A DNA stretch of 22,501 nt from an uncultured Collinsella sp. (GTDB taxonomy: Bacteria > Actinomycetota > Coriobacteriia > Coriobacteriales > Coriobacteriaceae), in contig CAUFRO010000033.1 of NCBI GenBank assembly GCA_959027945.1, positions 1-22,501 of the forward strand, written 5' to 3'. The notes beneath the pieces were generated by a model. That model did not search any database and was not told where the DNA came from. It saw nothing but the letters and a program-made list of their open reading frames with translations. The position numbers were made by a program, and so were the translations under genes. This document shows positions 1 to 8,028 of the stretch, piece after piece (within the stretch, counting starts at the first letter, position 1; each line of letters opens with the position of its first letter).

Positions 1-151
1 TGGAGAGAACGCTCCCGCAAACTGCCTCTTGACAACTTATAGGAGCGTCGGTTTTTATTTCGCGAAATTCGGCATGGTTGAGGGTGGTCGGTTAAACGTA
101 GTAGATAGGCCCATTTCGTGGCGAACGAATCAAGCTGAGGCACAAAATAGC

Positions 152-171
152 CCCCGTCCCAGAAAAATCAT
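152..171 (-). repeat. 20-bp dispersed repeat, copy 1
   Basis: Bases 152-171 match 4742-4761 at 19 of 20 positions (ccccgtccYagaaaaatcat). Both copies are intergenic. A 19/20 match inside 22.5 kb is not expected by chance, so this is probably a genome-wide repeat. Its role is unknown, and the strand given is arbitrary. Confidence 0.6.
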
Positions 172-184
172 TACCAATGTAGTC

Positions 185-219
185 AAAAAGCCCCACGGGC
201 AGGAGGCTGCTCGTGGGGC
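185..219 (-). terminator. rho-independent terminator of the oxidoreductase gene
   Basis: On the minus strand an 8-bp GC stem (gccccacg at 190-197 with cgtggggc at 212-219) is followed directly by five T (aaaaa at 185-189 on the plus strand). An inner gcag/ctgc pairing extends the stem. It lies about 70 nt beyond the stop codon at 292 and would end the SDR-MFS-oxidoreductase operon. Confidence 0.85.
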
Positions 220-291
220 AAAGAAGAGGGGCTTGTTGGCGGCGGGCCAAGGCGCTCGGCGGGGACTTTGCTGCGGCCCGCTCTTAAGGCA

Positions 292-1332
292 TTACAGCTC
301 GACGAGCTGGCCGGTCTCGGCGGCCTCCTTGATGGCGTTAAGCAGCGTGAGCGTCTTGACGTTATCGGCGGGGGTCACGACGGGTTCGACCTCGCGGCGG
401 ACAACCTTCACAAAGTGCTTGAGCTGCATCTTGTGCGGCAGCGCCGGGTCCACGGCCGGAATCTCCATCTGCAGCGGCTTGTGCCAGTTAGAGGCGCCGT
501 CGTAGGAGAACTGGTGCAGGCGGGGCAGCGAAAGGGCGCCCTTAGTGCCGCCGATAAAGTAGGCGTCGGCGTCGAAGGGGCGGTACTGCGGATCCTCGCG
601 AGCGGTGGCCTCCCAGTTCCAGGGGCTGGCGGTGGCGTCGGAGATGGTCATGCTCGCAAGCGCGCCATCGGCAAAACGGACGTTGACCACGGCGGAGTCC
701 TCGGTCTCAAAACCGCGGGCGGCGCTGGACTGCATGCCCTGGACGGCAACGGGCTCGCCCAACAGATAGCGGAGCAGGTCGACGTCGTGAACCAGGTTGA
801 CCAGGATCGGGCCGGCACCCTTCTTGCGGCGCCACTCGACATCGAAATACTCGTCATTCTTATAGATCATGTAGTGGAAGCTCGACACGGTGAGCTTGCC
901 CAGCTCGCCAGACTCGATGATCTCCTTGGCCTTGTTGACGAAGGGGTTGTGGCGACGGTGCTGACCCACGAGCACGGGCACGCCGGCGGTTTCGGCCTCG
1001 GCGGCGAAGGCCTGGGCATCCTCCAGGTCGTTGGAGATCGGCTTTTCGACCAGCGGCACGATGTTGCGCTTCACAGCCTCGCGGGCAACGCCCAGGTGCA
1101 GGTCGTTGGGCGTGGCGATGATGACGGCCTCGGGCTTGACCTCGTCCATCATCTGAGCGGGATCGGTGTAAAACGGCACGCCGGCGGCCTCGGCCGTGGC
1201 GCGGGCGCCCTCAAAGGCGTCGGCGATGGCGATGAGCTCGGCCTCGGGCTCCTCGGTGACAAAGCGGATGTGGTTGCGGCCCATGGCGCCGGCGCCGATA
1301 ACGGCAATGCGGACGGGGTTGAGCTCAGACAT
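292..1332 (-). CDS. Gfo/Idh/MocA-family NAD(P)-dependent oxidoreductase
   Basis: This 346-residue protein belongs to the family that oxidises or reduces a hydroxyl of sugars, cyclitols or related compounds using NAD(P). The N-terminal Rossmann fold shows GAGAMGRNH at about 13-21. The family EKP motif is at 96-98, with K97 the usual catalytic lysine. VHDVDLLRYL (181-190) matches the family's H-D-x-D active-site segment. The length is normal. The ATG at 1332 has an aaggag site about 7 nt upstream. It is the last gene of a minus-strand set with an MFS transporter and an SDR, and it is followed by a strong terminator. The context suggests sequential oxidation or epimerisation of an imported polyol or acid. 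Substrate, and choice of NAD or NADP, cannot be read from the sequence. Confidence 0.93.
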   Translation of the reverse strand: MSELNPVRIAVIGAGAMGRNHIRFVTEEPEAELIAIADAFEGARATAEAAGVPFYTDPAQMMDEVKPEAVIIATPNDLHLGVAREAVKRNIVPLVEKPISNDLEDAQAFAAEAETAGVPVLVGQHRRHNPFVNKAKEIIESGELGKLTVSSFHYMIYKNDEYFDVEWRRKKGAGPILVNLVHDVDLLRYLLGEPVAVQGMQSSAARGFETEDSAVVNVRFADGALASMTISDATASPWNWEATAREDPQYRPFDADAYFIGGTKGALSLPRLHQFSYDGASNWHKPLQMEIPAVDPALPHKMQLKHFVKVVRREVEPVVTPADNVKTLTLLNAIKEAAETGQLVEL

Positions 1333-1363
1333 TTCGACTCCTTAATACTGGTGACCGGTGGAA

Positions 1364-1392
1364 TGCGACAAAGGGGCTGTCCCTTTGTCGCA
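1364..1392. repeat. perfect 12-bp inverted repeat between two operon genes
   Basis: tgcgacaaaggg (1364-1375) and its exact complement (1381-1392) enclose a 5-nt loop. It lies in the 69-nt gap between the MFS stop and the oxidoreductase start. Neither strand has a T-run after it, so it looks less like a terminator than an intercistronic hairpin that could stabilise the upstream part of the message or damp expression of the last gene. Confidence 0.75.
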
Positions 1393-1401
1393 TCGGTAAA
1401 A

Positions 1402-2658
1402 CTAGGCGGACTTCTTCTTGCTGTCGGAGACCATCATGTAGACGGTGAGCACGACGGCGATGGCGGCGATCACAATAGCGCCGTAGAAGGACTGCTGGTA
1501 GGCGGCGCTGCCGGCCTCGGCGTGATACAGCACGGCGGTGATGGGCTGGCTGATCCAGGTGGAAGCGGCGTAGCCCAAAAACATGATGCCGTAGTTGACG
1601 CCGATGTTGCTGGTGCCAAAGGCGCCACCGGTGAGCGGCGGGTAGATGACGAGCAGAGCGCCAAAGCTAAAGCCGAGCAGGGCGAGCGCCACAAAGAACA
1701 TGCTCTGCGTAAAGCTCATCGACATGATGACGAGGGCGACGATGGTGACGACAAGGCTGATGAGCAGCGACTTATAGGCGCCGAGCTTGTCGATGATCTG
1801 GCCAAAGGACAGACGACCGACCAGGTTGGCGCAGGTGTTGACGGAGACGACCACACCGCCGAGGGCGACGGCCGCGGCGCTCGTGGGGTCGGCGAAGAGC
1901 TGGACGGCGGCGATGGAGGCAACCTTGCCCACGAGCAGGGTGCCCGCGGTGGCGGCAAAGGCGAAGGTGACGATGAGGATCCAGAAGCGCGGGGTCTTGA
2001 CCATCTCGCCCGGGGTGAGGTCACCGAAGGTGCCGGCATGTGCGCCGCCCTTGGGGGCCTCGAAGCCCTCGGGCAGCCAACCGGCCTCGGGGGCCTTCAG
2101 GAACAGGGCGGAGGCGGCGATCGTCACAAAGAAGATGACGCCGAGTGCCTTGAGGGCGCCAAAGATGCCCAGGCTCGGGATGAGCAGCGAGGCGAGTACC
2201 GGGGACAGCACGGCGGGACCGGCGGTCGAAGCGGCCAGCGTGATGCCTGAAGCGAGGCCCTTCTTGTCGATGAACCACTTCTGACCCGTGGTGAGCGCCG
2301 GGTTGTAGCCCAGGCCGTTGCCGACGGCGGCGACGAGCGAGAACCACAGGTAGAACTGCCACGGCTCGGTGACGGTGCCGGACATGAACCAGCCCACGCC
2401 GTAGCACACGGCGGCGGCGATCACGACGTTGCGGGGGCCTATCTTATCGGAGATACGGCCGGCGAAGATGCCCGTCACGGCCATGATGGTCTGAAAGACC
2501 GGGAAGGCCCAGGTAAGGGCGCTGGACCACTCGGGGTAGACGGCGAGCAGGTTCTTGCTCACGACGGAATACAGCGCGATGGAGCTGATGAAGAACATGG
2601 TGACGCACGCGGCGGAAAGCACGGCGGCGCGACCCTTGTTGGAGTTGGTGGAAGCCAT
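1402..2658 (-). CDS. MFS transporter, OFA (oxalate/formate antiporter-like) family
   Basis: This 418-residue integral membrane protein has about 12 hydrophobic segments. GRISDKIGPRNV (about 67-78) is the MFS motif A loop between helices 2 and 3. GQKWFIDKKGLASGI, between helices 4 and 5, is the form typical of the OFA group, whose members exchange or import small carboxylates. The central cytoplasmic loop (about 200-225) carries the EMVKTPRFW-type segment common in this family. The N-terminus is short and has no signal peptide. The ATG at 2658 has an agaaagag site upstream. It lies between the SDR (65-nt gap) and the oxidoreductase (69-nt gap), so it probably brings in the substrate of those enzymes. 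An organic acid is a reasonable guess from the family, but the real substrate is unknown. Confidence 0.92.
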   Translation of the reverse strand: MASTNSNKGRAAVLSAACVTMFFISSIALYSVVSKNLLAVYPEWSSALTWAFPVFQTIMAVTGIFAGRISDKIGPRNVVIAAAVCYGVGWFMSGTVTEPWQFYLWFSLVAAVGNGLGYNPALTTGQKWFIDKKGLASGITLAASTAGPAVLSPVLASLLIPSLGIFGALKALGVIFFVTIAASALFLKAPEAGWLPEGFEAPKGGAHAGTFGDLTPGEMVKTPRFWILIVTFAFAATAGTLLVGKVASIAAVQLFADPTSAAAVALGGVVVSVNTCANLVGRLSFGQIIDKLGAYKSLLISLVVTIVALVIMSMSFTQSMFFVALALLGFSFGALLVIYPPLTGGAFGTSNIGVNYGIMFLGYAASTWISQPITAVLYHAEAGSAAYQQSFYGAIVIAAIAVVLTVYMMVSDSKKKSA

Positions 2659-2723
2659 TGGACTCTTTCTAATCGATGCGGGGGAGGAGCGGTCGTATCC
2701 GCGGGTCTCCCTGTTAGGTTGGT

Positions 2724-3605
2724 TTACTGGTCAGTCGGCTTGGCGACGCCGGACTCATCGGACCAAAGCTCGACACCCTTGTTCTTAAGGTAGTTGTCGG
2801 CATAGGCGCGACGGCCGCCGGGCTTGGCGGTGAGGTCGCCCATCATGTTGGAGAAGCCGCCGTCGACCTTGATGGCGTCGCCGGTGGTGAAGTCCGAGCG
2901 CGTGGACGCCAGGAACATGACGGCGTTGGCGATATCGCTGACCTCGCCGATGCGGCGCGTGGCGATCAGACGGCTGCGGCTCTTTTCGACCTCGGGGTCG
3001 GCGTAGAAGTTGGCCGACATGGGGGTCTTGACGAAGCAGGGTTCGACGCAGTTGGAGCGGACGCCGTAGGGGCCCCACTCGGCGGCGAGCATCTTGGACA
3101 TCATGTTCACGCCGGCCTTGGTGGAGCTGTACACGCCCGAGAACGTCTCGGGGGAGTGGCTGGCGACGGTCGAGATGTGCACCAGGCGACCCTGGCCGGC
3201 CTTGATCATCTCGCGACCAAAGCGCTGCGAGGTGATGAAGTAACCGGTGAGGTTGACGTTGAGCACCTGCTCCCAGTCGCTCAGCGGCAGGTCCTCCATG
3301 GCGGCGAAGCGCAGGATGCCGGCGGTGTTGACGAGGACGTCGACGCGGCCGAAGTTGGCGATGGTGGCGTCGACGGCAGCCTGAACCTCGGCCTCGTCGG
3401 TGGCGTTCATCTTGTAACCCTCGGCGTGGATGCCAAACTCGGCAGCGAGGTCGGCGGCAGCGGCCTTGACCCTCTCCTCGTCCAGGTCGAGCAGGACGAC
3501 GTTGGCGCCGTTGCGGGCGAACTCGCGGCAAATCTCGACGCCCATACCGCCGAGTGCGCCGGTCACGGCGCAGACATCGCCCTCGAGCTTAAGCCAGTTG
3601 CTCAT
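2724..3605 (-). CDS. short-chain dehydrogenase/reductase (SDR)
   Basis: This 293-residue classical SDR has the NAD(P)-binding TGALGGMG at 15-22. D40 at the end of strand 2 suggests NAD preference. NTAG is at 93-96, N118 is in NVNL, and YSSTK provides Y159 and K163. The catalytic Ser normally lies 13 residues before the Tyr, but that place is T146 here, with S145 next to it. The last 40 or so residues extend past the usual end of the fold (about 250 residues). The ATG at 3605 follows a gaaggga site by about 7 nt. It is the first gene of the operon and diverges from the LysR gene, which probably controls it. It resembles polyol or gluconate dehydrogenases in general, but I cannot name its substrate. 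Confidence 0.93.
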   Translation of the reverse strand: MSNWLKLEGDVCAVTGALGGMGVEICREFARNGANVVLLDLDEERVKAAAADLAAEFGIHAEGYKMNATDEAEVQAAVDATIANFGRVDVLVNTAGILRFAAMEDLPLSDWEQVLNVNLTGYFITSQRFGREMIKAGQGRLVHISTVASHSPETFSGVYSSTKAGVNMMSKMLAAEWGPYGVRSNCVEPCFVKTPMSANFYADPEVEKSRSRLIATRRIGEVSDIANAVMFLASTRSDFTTGDAIKVDGGFSNMMGDLTAKPGGRRAYADNYLKNKGVELWSDESGVAKPTDQ

Positions 3606-3712
3606 AGGAACTTCCCTTCTTGTGCCTCCCGGTGGGCCGTTCCCATTAATCGACCCACGTGGTTTTCGCAGGTTATCGTATGCTTTGCATTTGCGCAGGT
3701 GAATTGCATATT

Positions 3713-3740
3713 TGTTAGAATGGTATTAACCGTAGGTTTA
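3713..3740 (+). promoter_or_regulatory. candidate lysR promoter with LysR-type dyad
   Basis: TGTTAGAAT (3713-3721) is an extended -10 element pointing toward the LysR gene. The dyad TTAACC-gta-GGTTTA (3726-3740) covers the predicted start site, as expected for an autoregulatory LysR site between divergent genes. A weaker minus-strand pair (ttcacc, 17 bp, tacgat at 3675-3680) could serve the SDR operon. All of this is pattern reading only. Confidence 0.4.
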
Positions 3741-3838
3741 CACTGTGTGATGCAGTTTTTTCTCAATTGAGCGCGTGACATGCCAAAACGACCCCCTTCG
3801 GCAGTTCATTGCCATGCGTCTGGAAACGGGAGATTGAC

Positions 3839-4717
3839 GTGTACGATCGACGACTCGAGGCCATATCGGCCGCCGCGGAGCTGGGAAGCTTCTCACGTGC
3901 GGCGGCAAAATTGCGCGTGTCGACCCCGGCGCTCGTCAAGCAGGTGTCGGGCTTCGAGGCCGAGTTCGGCATCACACTGTTTGAACGCTCGCACTCAGGC
4001 GTCAAGGTGACGCCGGCCGGCGCGCTGCTGGTGGACGACGCGCGCTCGATCATGCGGCAGTCCGAGGACGCGCTGCGCCGCGCCCGACGCGCGGCGGGCG
4101 ATGGCGGTGCCGTGCGCCTGGGCGTGTCGATGATGTGCCCGGGGCGCCAAACGCTGTCGATGTGGTCGAGCATCCACGATCTGGAACCGTCGCTTCGATT
4201 TGAGATCGTGCCGGTAAGCGACCTCTACGACGAACGCGAATCCGTCATGCGCAGCCTCGGTCGCGAGGTGGATGTGGTGCAGTCGAGTTTTTCGACCCCG
4301 CGCTGGGGTGACGCCTGCCAAAAGCTCCGCATCGTCAACGTACCGTTTTATATCGACCTGCCGCGCACGAGCCCGCTGGCGCGCAAGACACGCATTACGG
4401 TTGCCGACCTGGAGGGCATGCGCCTGCGCGTGCTGCGTCACGGCAACGACGCCATGGACAGCCTGCGCATCGACCTGTTGGCCGACGGCGGCGTGGATGT
4501 CATCGACGTGGACAGCTTCGACTTCGCGCTCTTTAACGAGGCGGAGGAAAAGGGCGACGCGGTGCTCACCTGCGGCGCATGGTCGGGGGTGCACCCGGCC
4601 TTTGTGGGCGTACCGTTCCTGTGCGGCCGCGAGGTGCCGGTCTTTCTGCACTACCCGCTCGAGCCCACCCTCCAAGTCCAAAAATTCGTCAACGCCATGG
4701 CACAACTTCTCAAATAG
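3839..4717 (+). CDS. LysR-family transcriptional regulator
   Basis: This 292-residue DNA-binding regulator has an N-terminal winged helix-turn-helix at about 1-60 (RLEAISAAAELGSFSRAAAKL, then LFERSHSGVKVTPAG). An effector-binding periplasmic-protein-like domain fills the rest. The GTG at 3839 is chosen because gggag lies 6 nt upstream and the protein then begins right at the helix-turn-helix, as is usual. An in-frame ATG at 3809 would add ten unlikely residues and lacks a clear site. It diverges from the SDR-MFS-oxidoreductase operon across 233 bp that hold a LysR-type dyad. The inference is that it controls that operon in response to its substrate. The effector domain looks divergent, so no effector can be named. 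Confidence 0.92.
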   Translation: MYDRRLEAISAAAELGSFSRAAAKLRVSTPALVKQVSGFEAEFGITLFERSHSGVKVTPAGALLVDDARSIMRQSEDALRRARRAAGDGGAVRLGVSMMCPGRQTLSMWSSIHDLEPSLRFEIVPVSDLYDERESVMRSLGREVDVVQSSFSTPRWGDACQKLRIVNVPFYIDLPRTSPLARKTRITVADLEGMRLRVLRHGNDAMDSLRIDLLADGGVDVIDVDSFDFALFNEAEEKGDAVLTCGAWSGVHPAFVGVPFLCGREVPVFLHYPLEPTLQVQKFVNAMAQLLK

Positions 4718-4727
4718 CTATCGTGTC

Positions 4728-4762
4728 GATGATTCTTTAATCCCCGTCCTAGAAAAATCATC
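4728..4762. repeat. imperfect hairpin containing dispersed repeat copy 2
   Basis: The second copy of the 20-bp repeat (4742-4761) lies inside an imperfect hairpin whose arms are gatgatt (4728-4734) and aatcatc (4756-4762), with two further A-T pairs inside. It lies directly after the LysR stop and before the GGDEF gene. There is no T-run, so a terminator role is doubtful. Confidence 0.45.
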
Positions 4763-4770
4763 TGGTAGAG

Positions 4771-4797
4771 TTGACCTCACGTGAATTTCAGTACACT
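4771..4797 (+). promoter_or_regulatory. possible promoter of the GGDEF gene
   Basis: TTGACC (4771-4776) and TACACT (4792-4797) are each one or two bases from consensus. They are separated by 15 bp, shorter than the usual 17. The GTG start would lie about 35 nt after the transcript start. Confidence 0.35.
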
Positions 4798-4836
4798 GCG
4801 TACTACCTGTGCTTTTGTCATTTTGGGAGTGAACTT

Positions 4837-5928
4837 GTGAATACTTCTGTCGCCAAGAAAGCCAGCCAGGCGGTGCGCCTGCTCATGATGGTGCTCACGG
4901 CAGTTCTCATCTTCTTCTTCATTAATGTTATGCTGCTCGTCTCCGATATCCAGGGCACGGCGCGTGTGGTCAACTACGCCGGTCTGGTGCGCGGCACCAC
5001 GCAGCGAATCGTTAAGCTCGAGGACGCGGGCCAGCCTCAAGACGACCTGCTCAAGGCCGTGGATTCATACATCAACGGTTTGCGTTACGGAAGTGACGAC
5101 CTCAACCTCGTCCGTCTCGACGACGACGAGTATCAGGCAAAGATGACCGAGCTTGCAAATTATTATGATGAGCTTTGCGCCGAGATTAGCCGCGTGCGCG
5201 AAGTCGGCTACGAGAGCACCGACATCATCTCCATGAGCGAGGAGTTCTTTGGCATTTGCGACGATGCTACGCGACTCGCAGAGGACTACTCTCAGGAGAA
5301 GGCGTCGGCGCTCAACTATCTCGAGGGCTTGGTGATCATCGACATCGTGGGCTTGGTGGCGACCTTTGCGGTCGAACTTGTTCGCGCGGTGCGCACTGCC
5401 GCGCTCAACCGCGAGCTGCAGAGCAAAGTCTATCTCGACGAAGCCACGGGACTGCCCAACAAGAACAAGTGCGAGGAGATCTTGGGGCAGGAGCGGCCTG
5501 TCTCCGCGGAGGCGCCCGTTGCGGTGTGCGTCTTCGACCTTAACAATCTGCATACGGTCAATAACAACTTCGGCCACGAGAAGGGCGACGAATACATCCG
5601 TTCTTTTGCCCAGCAGCTGGGGTGCGTGGCGTCCGAGACCTGCTTTGTGGGCCGCGACGGCGGCGATGAGTTTATCGCGGTGCTGTGGGATGCCGATCGG
5701 GCTGCCGTGGAGTCCTGTCTCGCTCGGGTTCGTGCGAACGTGAACGAGTATTCCGAGGCTCACCCCGACATGCCTATCAGCTATGCGGTGGGCTATGCGC
5801 TTTCCAGTGATTTTGATGAACCGCCTACGATGCGCGAGCTCTTTTCCCAGGCCGACAAAAACATGTACATCGACAAGAACCGCGTAAAGACAGCCGAGGC
5901 AGCCGGGCCGCAACGCGAGGAACGGTAA
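4837..5928 (+). CDS. membrane-anchored GGDEF protein, putative diguanylate cyclase
   Basis: This 363-residue protein probably makes cyclic di-GMP from two GTP in response to an outside signal. Transmembrane helix 1 is at about 12-35 and helix 2 at about 161-182. The extracytoplasmic helical region between them begins with RVVNYAGLVRGTTQR (43-57), which resembles the N-A-G-x-x-R-x-x-Q-R motif of the PilJ/NarX-type sensor bundle. The GGDEF domain covers about 198-350, with intact GGDEF at 275-279. The usual inhibitory RxxD site before it is missing (S-E-T-C instead), so product inhibition is not expected. The fold is somewhat divergent (FDLNNLH in place of the usual D-x-D-x-F-K). The GTG at 4837 follows gggag by 7 nt. 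No EAL domain is present in the window. Confidence 0.88.
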   Translation: MNTSVAKKASQAVRLLMMVLTAVLIFFFINVMLLVSDIQGTARVVNYAGLVRGTTQRIVKLEDAGQPQDDLLKAVDSYINGLRYGSDDLNLVRLDDDEYQAKMTELANYYDELCAEISRVREVGYESTDIISMSEEFFGICDDATRLAEDYSQEKASALNYLEGLVIIDIVGLVATFAVELVRAVRTAALNRELQSKVYLDEATGLPNKNKCEEILGQERPVSAEAPVAVCVFDLNNLHTVNNNFGHEKGDEYIRSFAQQLGCVASETCFVGRDGGDEFIAVLWDADRAAVESCLARVRANVNEYSEAHPDMPISYAVGYALSSDFDEPPTMRELFSQADKNMYIDKNRVKTAEAAGPQREER

Positions 5929-5949
5929 GCCTGTGACAAAGGGCATAGA

Positions 5950-5984
5950 AAGGCCTCCGCAGCTCGTGTGGCTGCGGAGGCCTT
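5950..5984 (+). terminator. hairpin terminator after the GGDEF gene
   Basis: A perfect 14-bp stem (5950-5963 with 5971-5984) has a 7-nt loop and lies 21 nt after the stop codon. The T-run is short (cctt, then attcgtt). The symmetric aa/tt flanks could let it act in both directions between these convergent genes. Confidence 0.75.
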
Positions 5985-6011
5985 ATTCGTTGCGGCGCAT
6001 TGTGTTTGGGT

Positions 6012-6101
6012 CGCTGAGATGAGTCGATTTGCCCCGAAAGAGGAGGGCATTGACCTTAGAGTCATGCCCGACGAATGAGCGGCAAATCGGCCATCTCGGC
6101 G
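6012..6101 (-). repeat. structured intergenic repeat family, copy A
   Basis: Read on the minus strand, this roughly 90-nt near-palindrome lies 7 nt after the ABC exporter stop codon. The core hairpin at 6045-6069 is gggcat/atgccc, then one bulged base, then a 4-bp apical stem and a ctaa loop. Outer stems are cgatttgcc/ggcaaatcg (6025-6033, 6081-6089) and gagatg/catctc (6016-6021, 6092-6097). It shares tcgtcgggcatg and atgccctcctctttc exactly with copy B. It may also end the exporter transcript. Confidence 0.75.
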
Positions 6102-6108
6102 GGCCGAG

Positions 6109-8028
6109 CTACTCCAGCTCAAACGCTCCGGTGTACAGCTGGTAGTAATATCCGCGCTTGGCGATCAGCTCGTCGTGGTTGCCGCGCTCGATGATGCGGC
6201 CGTGGTCCAGACAGATGATTGCGTCGGAGTTGCGCACGGTGGACAGGCGGTGCGCGATGACAAACGTCGTGCGGCCCTCCATGAGCTTGTCCATGCCCGC
6301 CTGCACGATGGCCTCGGTGCGGGTGTCAATGCTCGACGTGGCCTCGTCCAGAATCATCGCCGGCGGATCGGCGACGGCGGCGCGTGCGATCGAGATCAGC
6401 TGGCGCTGGCCCTGCGACAGCTGTGCGCCGTTGCCGGTGAGCATCGTGTCGTAGCCGTCGGGCAGGCGGGTGATAAAGTCGTCCGCGCCCGCGAGCTTGG
6501 CCGCCGCGATGCACTCCTCGTCGGTAGCGTCCAGGTTGCCGTAGCGGATGTTATCCATCACAGTGCCGGTGAACAGGTTCACGTCCTGTAGCACGACGCC
6601 CAGCGAGCGGCGCAGGTCGGCCTTGCGGATCTTGTTGACGTTGATGCCGTCGTAGCGGATCTTGCCGTCGGCGATGTCGTAGAAGCGGTTGATGAGGTTG
6701 GTGATGGTCGTCTTACCGGCACCGGTGGCGCCGACAAACGCGACCTTCTGACCCGGCTTGGCGTACACGGACACGCCGTGCAGCACCTCGTGGTCGGGCG
6801 TGTAGCCAAAGTCCACGTTGTCCATGACCAGGTCGCCGCGCAGCGGCACGTACTCGATTTCGCCGGTTGCGCGGTGCGGATGTTTCCACGCCCACATGCC
6901 GGTGTGGTGGTCGGCCTCCTCGAGCTGCCAGGTATCGGGGTTCACCTGCGCGTTGACGAGCGTCACATAGCCTTCGTCGGCTTCGGGTTCCTCGTCGATG
7001 AGCTCAAAGATGCGGTCGGCGCCGGCGAGGCCCATGACCACGGCGTTGATCTGCTGCGAGATCTGGCCGATCTGTCCGCAGAACTGCTTGGTCATGTTGA
7101 GGAACGGCACCACGACGGCGATGGACAGTGCCATGCCCGAGATGCTCAGGTTGGGCACGCCCAGCGCCAGGAAAATGCCGCCTGCCAGTGCGACCAGCAC
7201 ATAGAGCAGGTTTCCCAGGTTCATAAGGATGGGCATGAGGATGTTGGCGTACATGTTGGCCTTCTGCGAGACCTCGAAGAGCTTTTCATTGCGCTCGTCA
7301 AAATCGGCCTCGGCGGCAGACTCGTGGCAGAATGCCTTGACGACCTTCTGGCCGTTCATGACTTCCTCGATATGGCCCTCGACAACGCCGAGCTCGGTCT
7401 GCTGCGCAATAAAGAAGCGCGCGGAGTTGGAGCCGAGCAGTTTGGTCATAAAGGTCATAAAGGCGACGCCGGCCACAATGACCAGGCACATCCACACGCT
7501 GTAGTAAAGCATGATAAAGAACACCGTGACGATGACGATGGTCGTCATGAGCAGGTTGGGCAGCGACTGGCTGATCATTTGGCGCAGCGTGTCGATGTCG
7601 TTTGTGTAGTGGCTCATGATGTCGCCGCGCTGGTGCGTGTCGAAGTAGCGAATCGGCAGGTCCTGCATGCGGTTGAACATCTTCTCGCGCAGCTTCTCGA
7701 GCGAGCCCTGCGTGACGATGGCCATGGCGCGGTTCCAGAACAGCGAGGACAGGATGCCGACGCCGTAGATGCAGGCGAGGGTGGTCACGAGCTGTGCAAT
7801 CTTGGGCTCTGCGGCTTCCCAATCGCCCGACTGCCACGATTCGCTAATAATCTGCAGGGCGCTCTGAAGGAAGGTCGCGCCGATGGAGTTGATGATGGCG
7901 CAGAGCACCACGCCGACGACGACGAGGGGCAAAAGCACGGGGTAGAAGCCAAAGAGCGTCTTGATGAGGCGCGACATGGTGCCGCCCTTGCGGTTGAGCG
8001 CGCGCTCGGCGGTCGTTGCCTTACTCAT
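6109..8028 (-). CDS. ABC exporter half-transporter with consensus catalytic Glu (heterodimer subunit)
   Basis: This 639-residue subunit has six membrane helices (about 25-330) followed by an ATPase domain. Walker A is GATGAGKTT (433-441). Walker B is MILDE with the catalytic E562, and the switch His is H593. The signature is LSQGQ (537-541) instead of LSGGQ. A long linker (about 350-397) lies between the membrane and ATPase domains, as in LmrD-like proteins. The frame stays open upstream, but the start is ATG 8028. That ATG overlaps the previous gene by 8 nt (ATGAGTAA) and follows aaggagg by 9 nt. Its canonical Walker B and switch His, paired with the partner's canonical signature, make the active ATP site. 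Its altered signature belongs to the degenerate site. Likely role: drug or lipid export; substrate unknown. Confidence 0.94.
   Translation of the reverse strand: MSKATTAERALNRKGGTMSRLIKTLFGFYPVLLPLVVVGVVLCAIINSIGATFLQSALQIISESWQSGDWEAAEPKIAQLVTTLACIYGVGILSSLFWNRAMAIVTQGSLEKLREKMFNRMQDLPIRYFDTHQRGDIMSHYTNDIDTLRQMISQSLPNLLMTTIVIVTVFFIMLYYSVWMCLVIVAGVAFMTFMTKLLGSNSARFFIAQQTELGVVEGHIEEVMNGQKVVKAFCHESAAEADFDERNEKLFEVSQKANMYANILMPILMNLGNLLYVLVALAGGIFLALGVPNLSISGMALSIAVVVPFLNMTKQFCGQIGQISQQINAVVMGLAGADRIFELIDEEPEADEGYVTLVNAQVNPDTWQLEEADHHTGMWAWKHPHRATGEIEYVPLRGDLVMDNVDFGYTPDHEVLHGVSVYAKPGQKVAFVGATGAGKTTITNLINRFYDIADGKIRYDGINVNKIRKADLRRSLGVVLQDVNLFTGTVMDNIRYGNLDATDEECIAAAKLAGADDFITRLPDGYDTMLTGNGAQLSQGQRQLISIARAAVADPPAMILDEATSSIDTRTEAIVQAGMDKLMEGRTTFVIAHRLSTVRNSDAIICLDHGRIIERGNHDELIAKRGYYYQLYTGAFELE

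Larger units (their letters stand above)
1..291. other. left-edge non-coding region
   Basis: No convincing gene is seen here. It holds the terminator of the oxidoreductase (185-219), one copy of a 20-bp dispersed repeat (152-171), and a weak inverted repeat (acgctcc at 9-15, ggagcgt at 42-48) followed by gtttttattt. That weak repeat could be the terminator of a plus-strand gene lying left of the window, but its 26-nt loop makes this uncertain. The short plus-strand frame from position 29 has no ribosome binding site and no recognisable protein. Confidence 0.5.

Noticed and set aside
268..2250. 660-codon plus-strand open frame, very rich in Gly, Asp and His
   Set aside because: It is antisense to the oxidoreductase and transporter genes, has no ribosome site and no domain pattern; it is a by-product of high-GC codon use.
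6012..6101. tRNA-like fold in the intergenic palindrome
   Set aside because: There is no acceptor/T-arm sequence (no GGTTCRA-type loop); it is a single long bulged stem instead.
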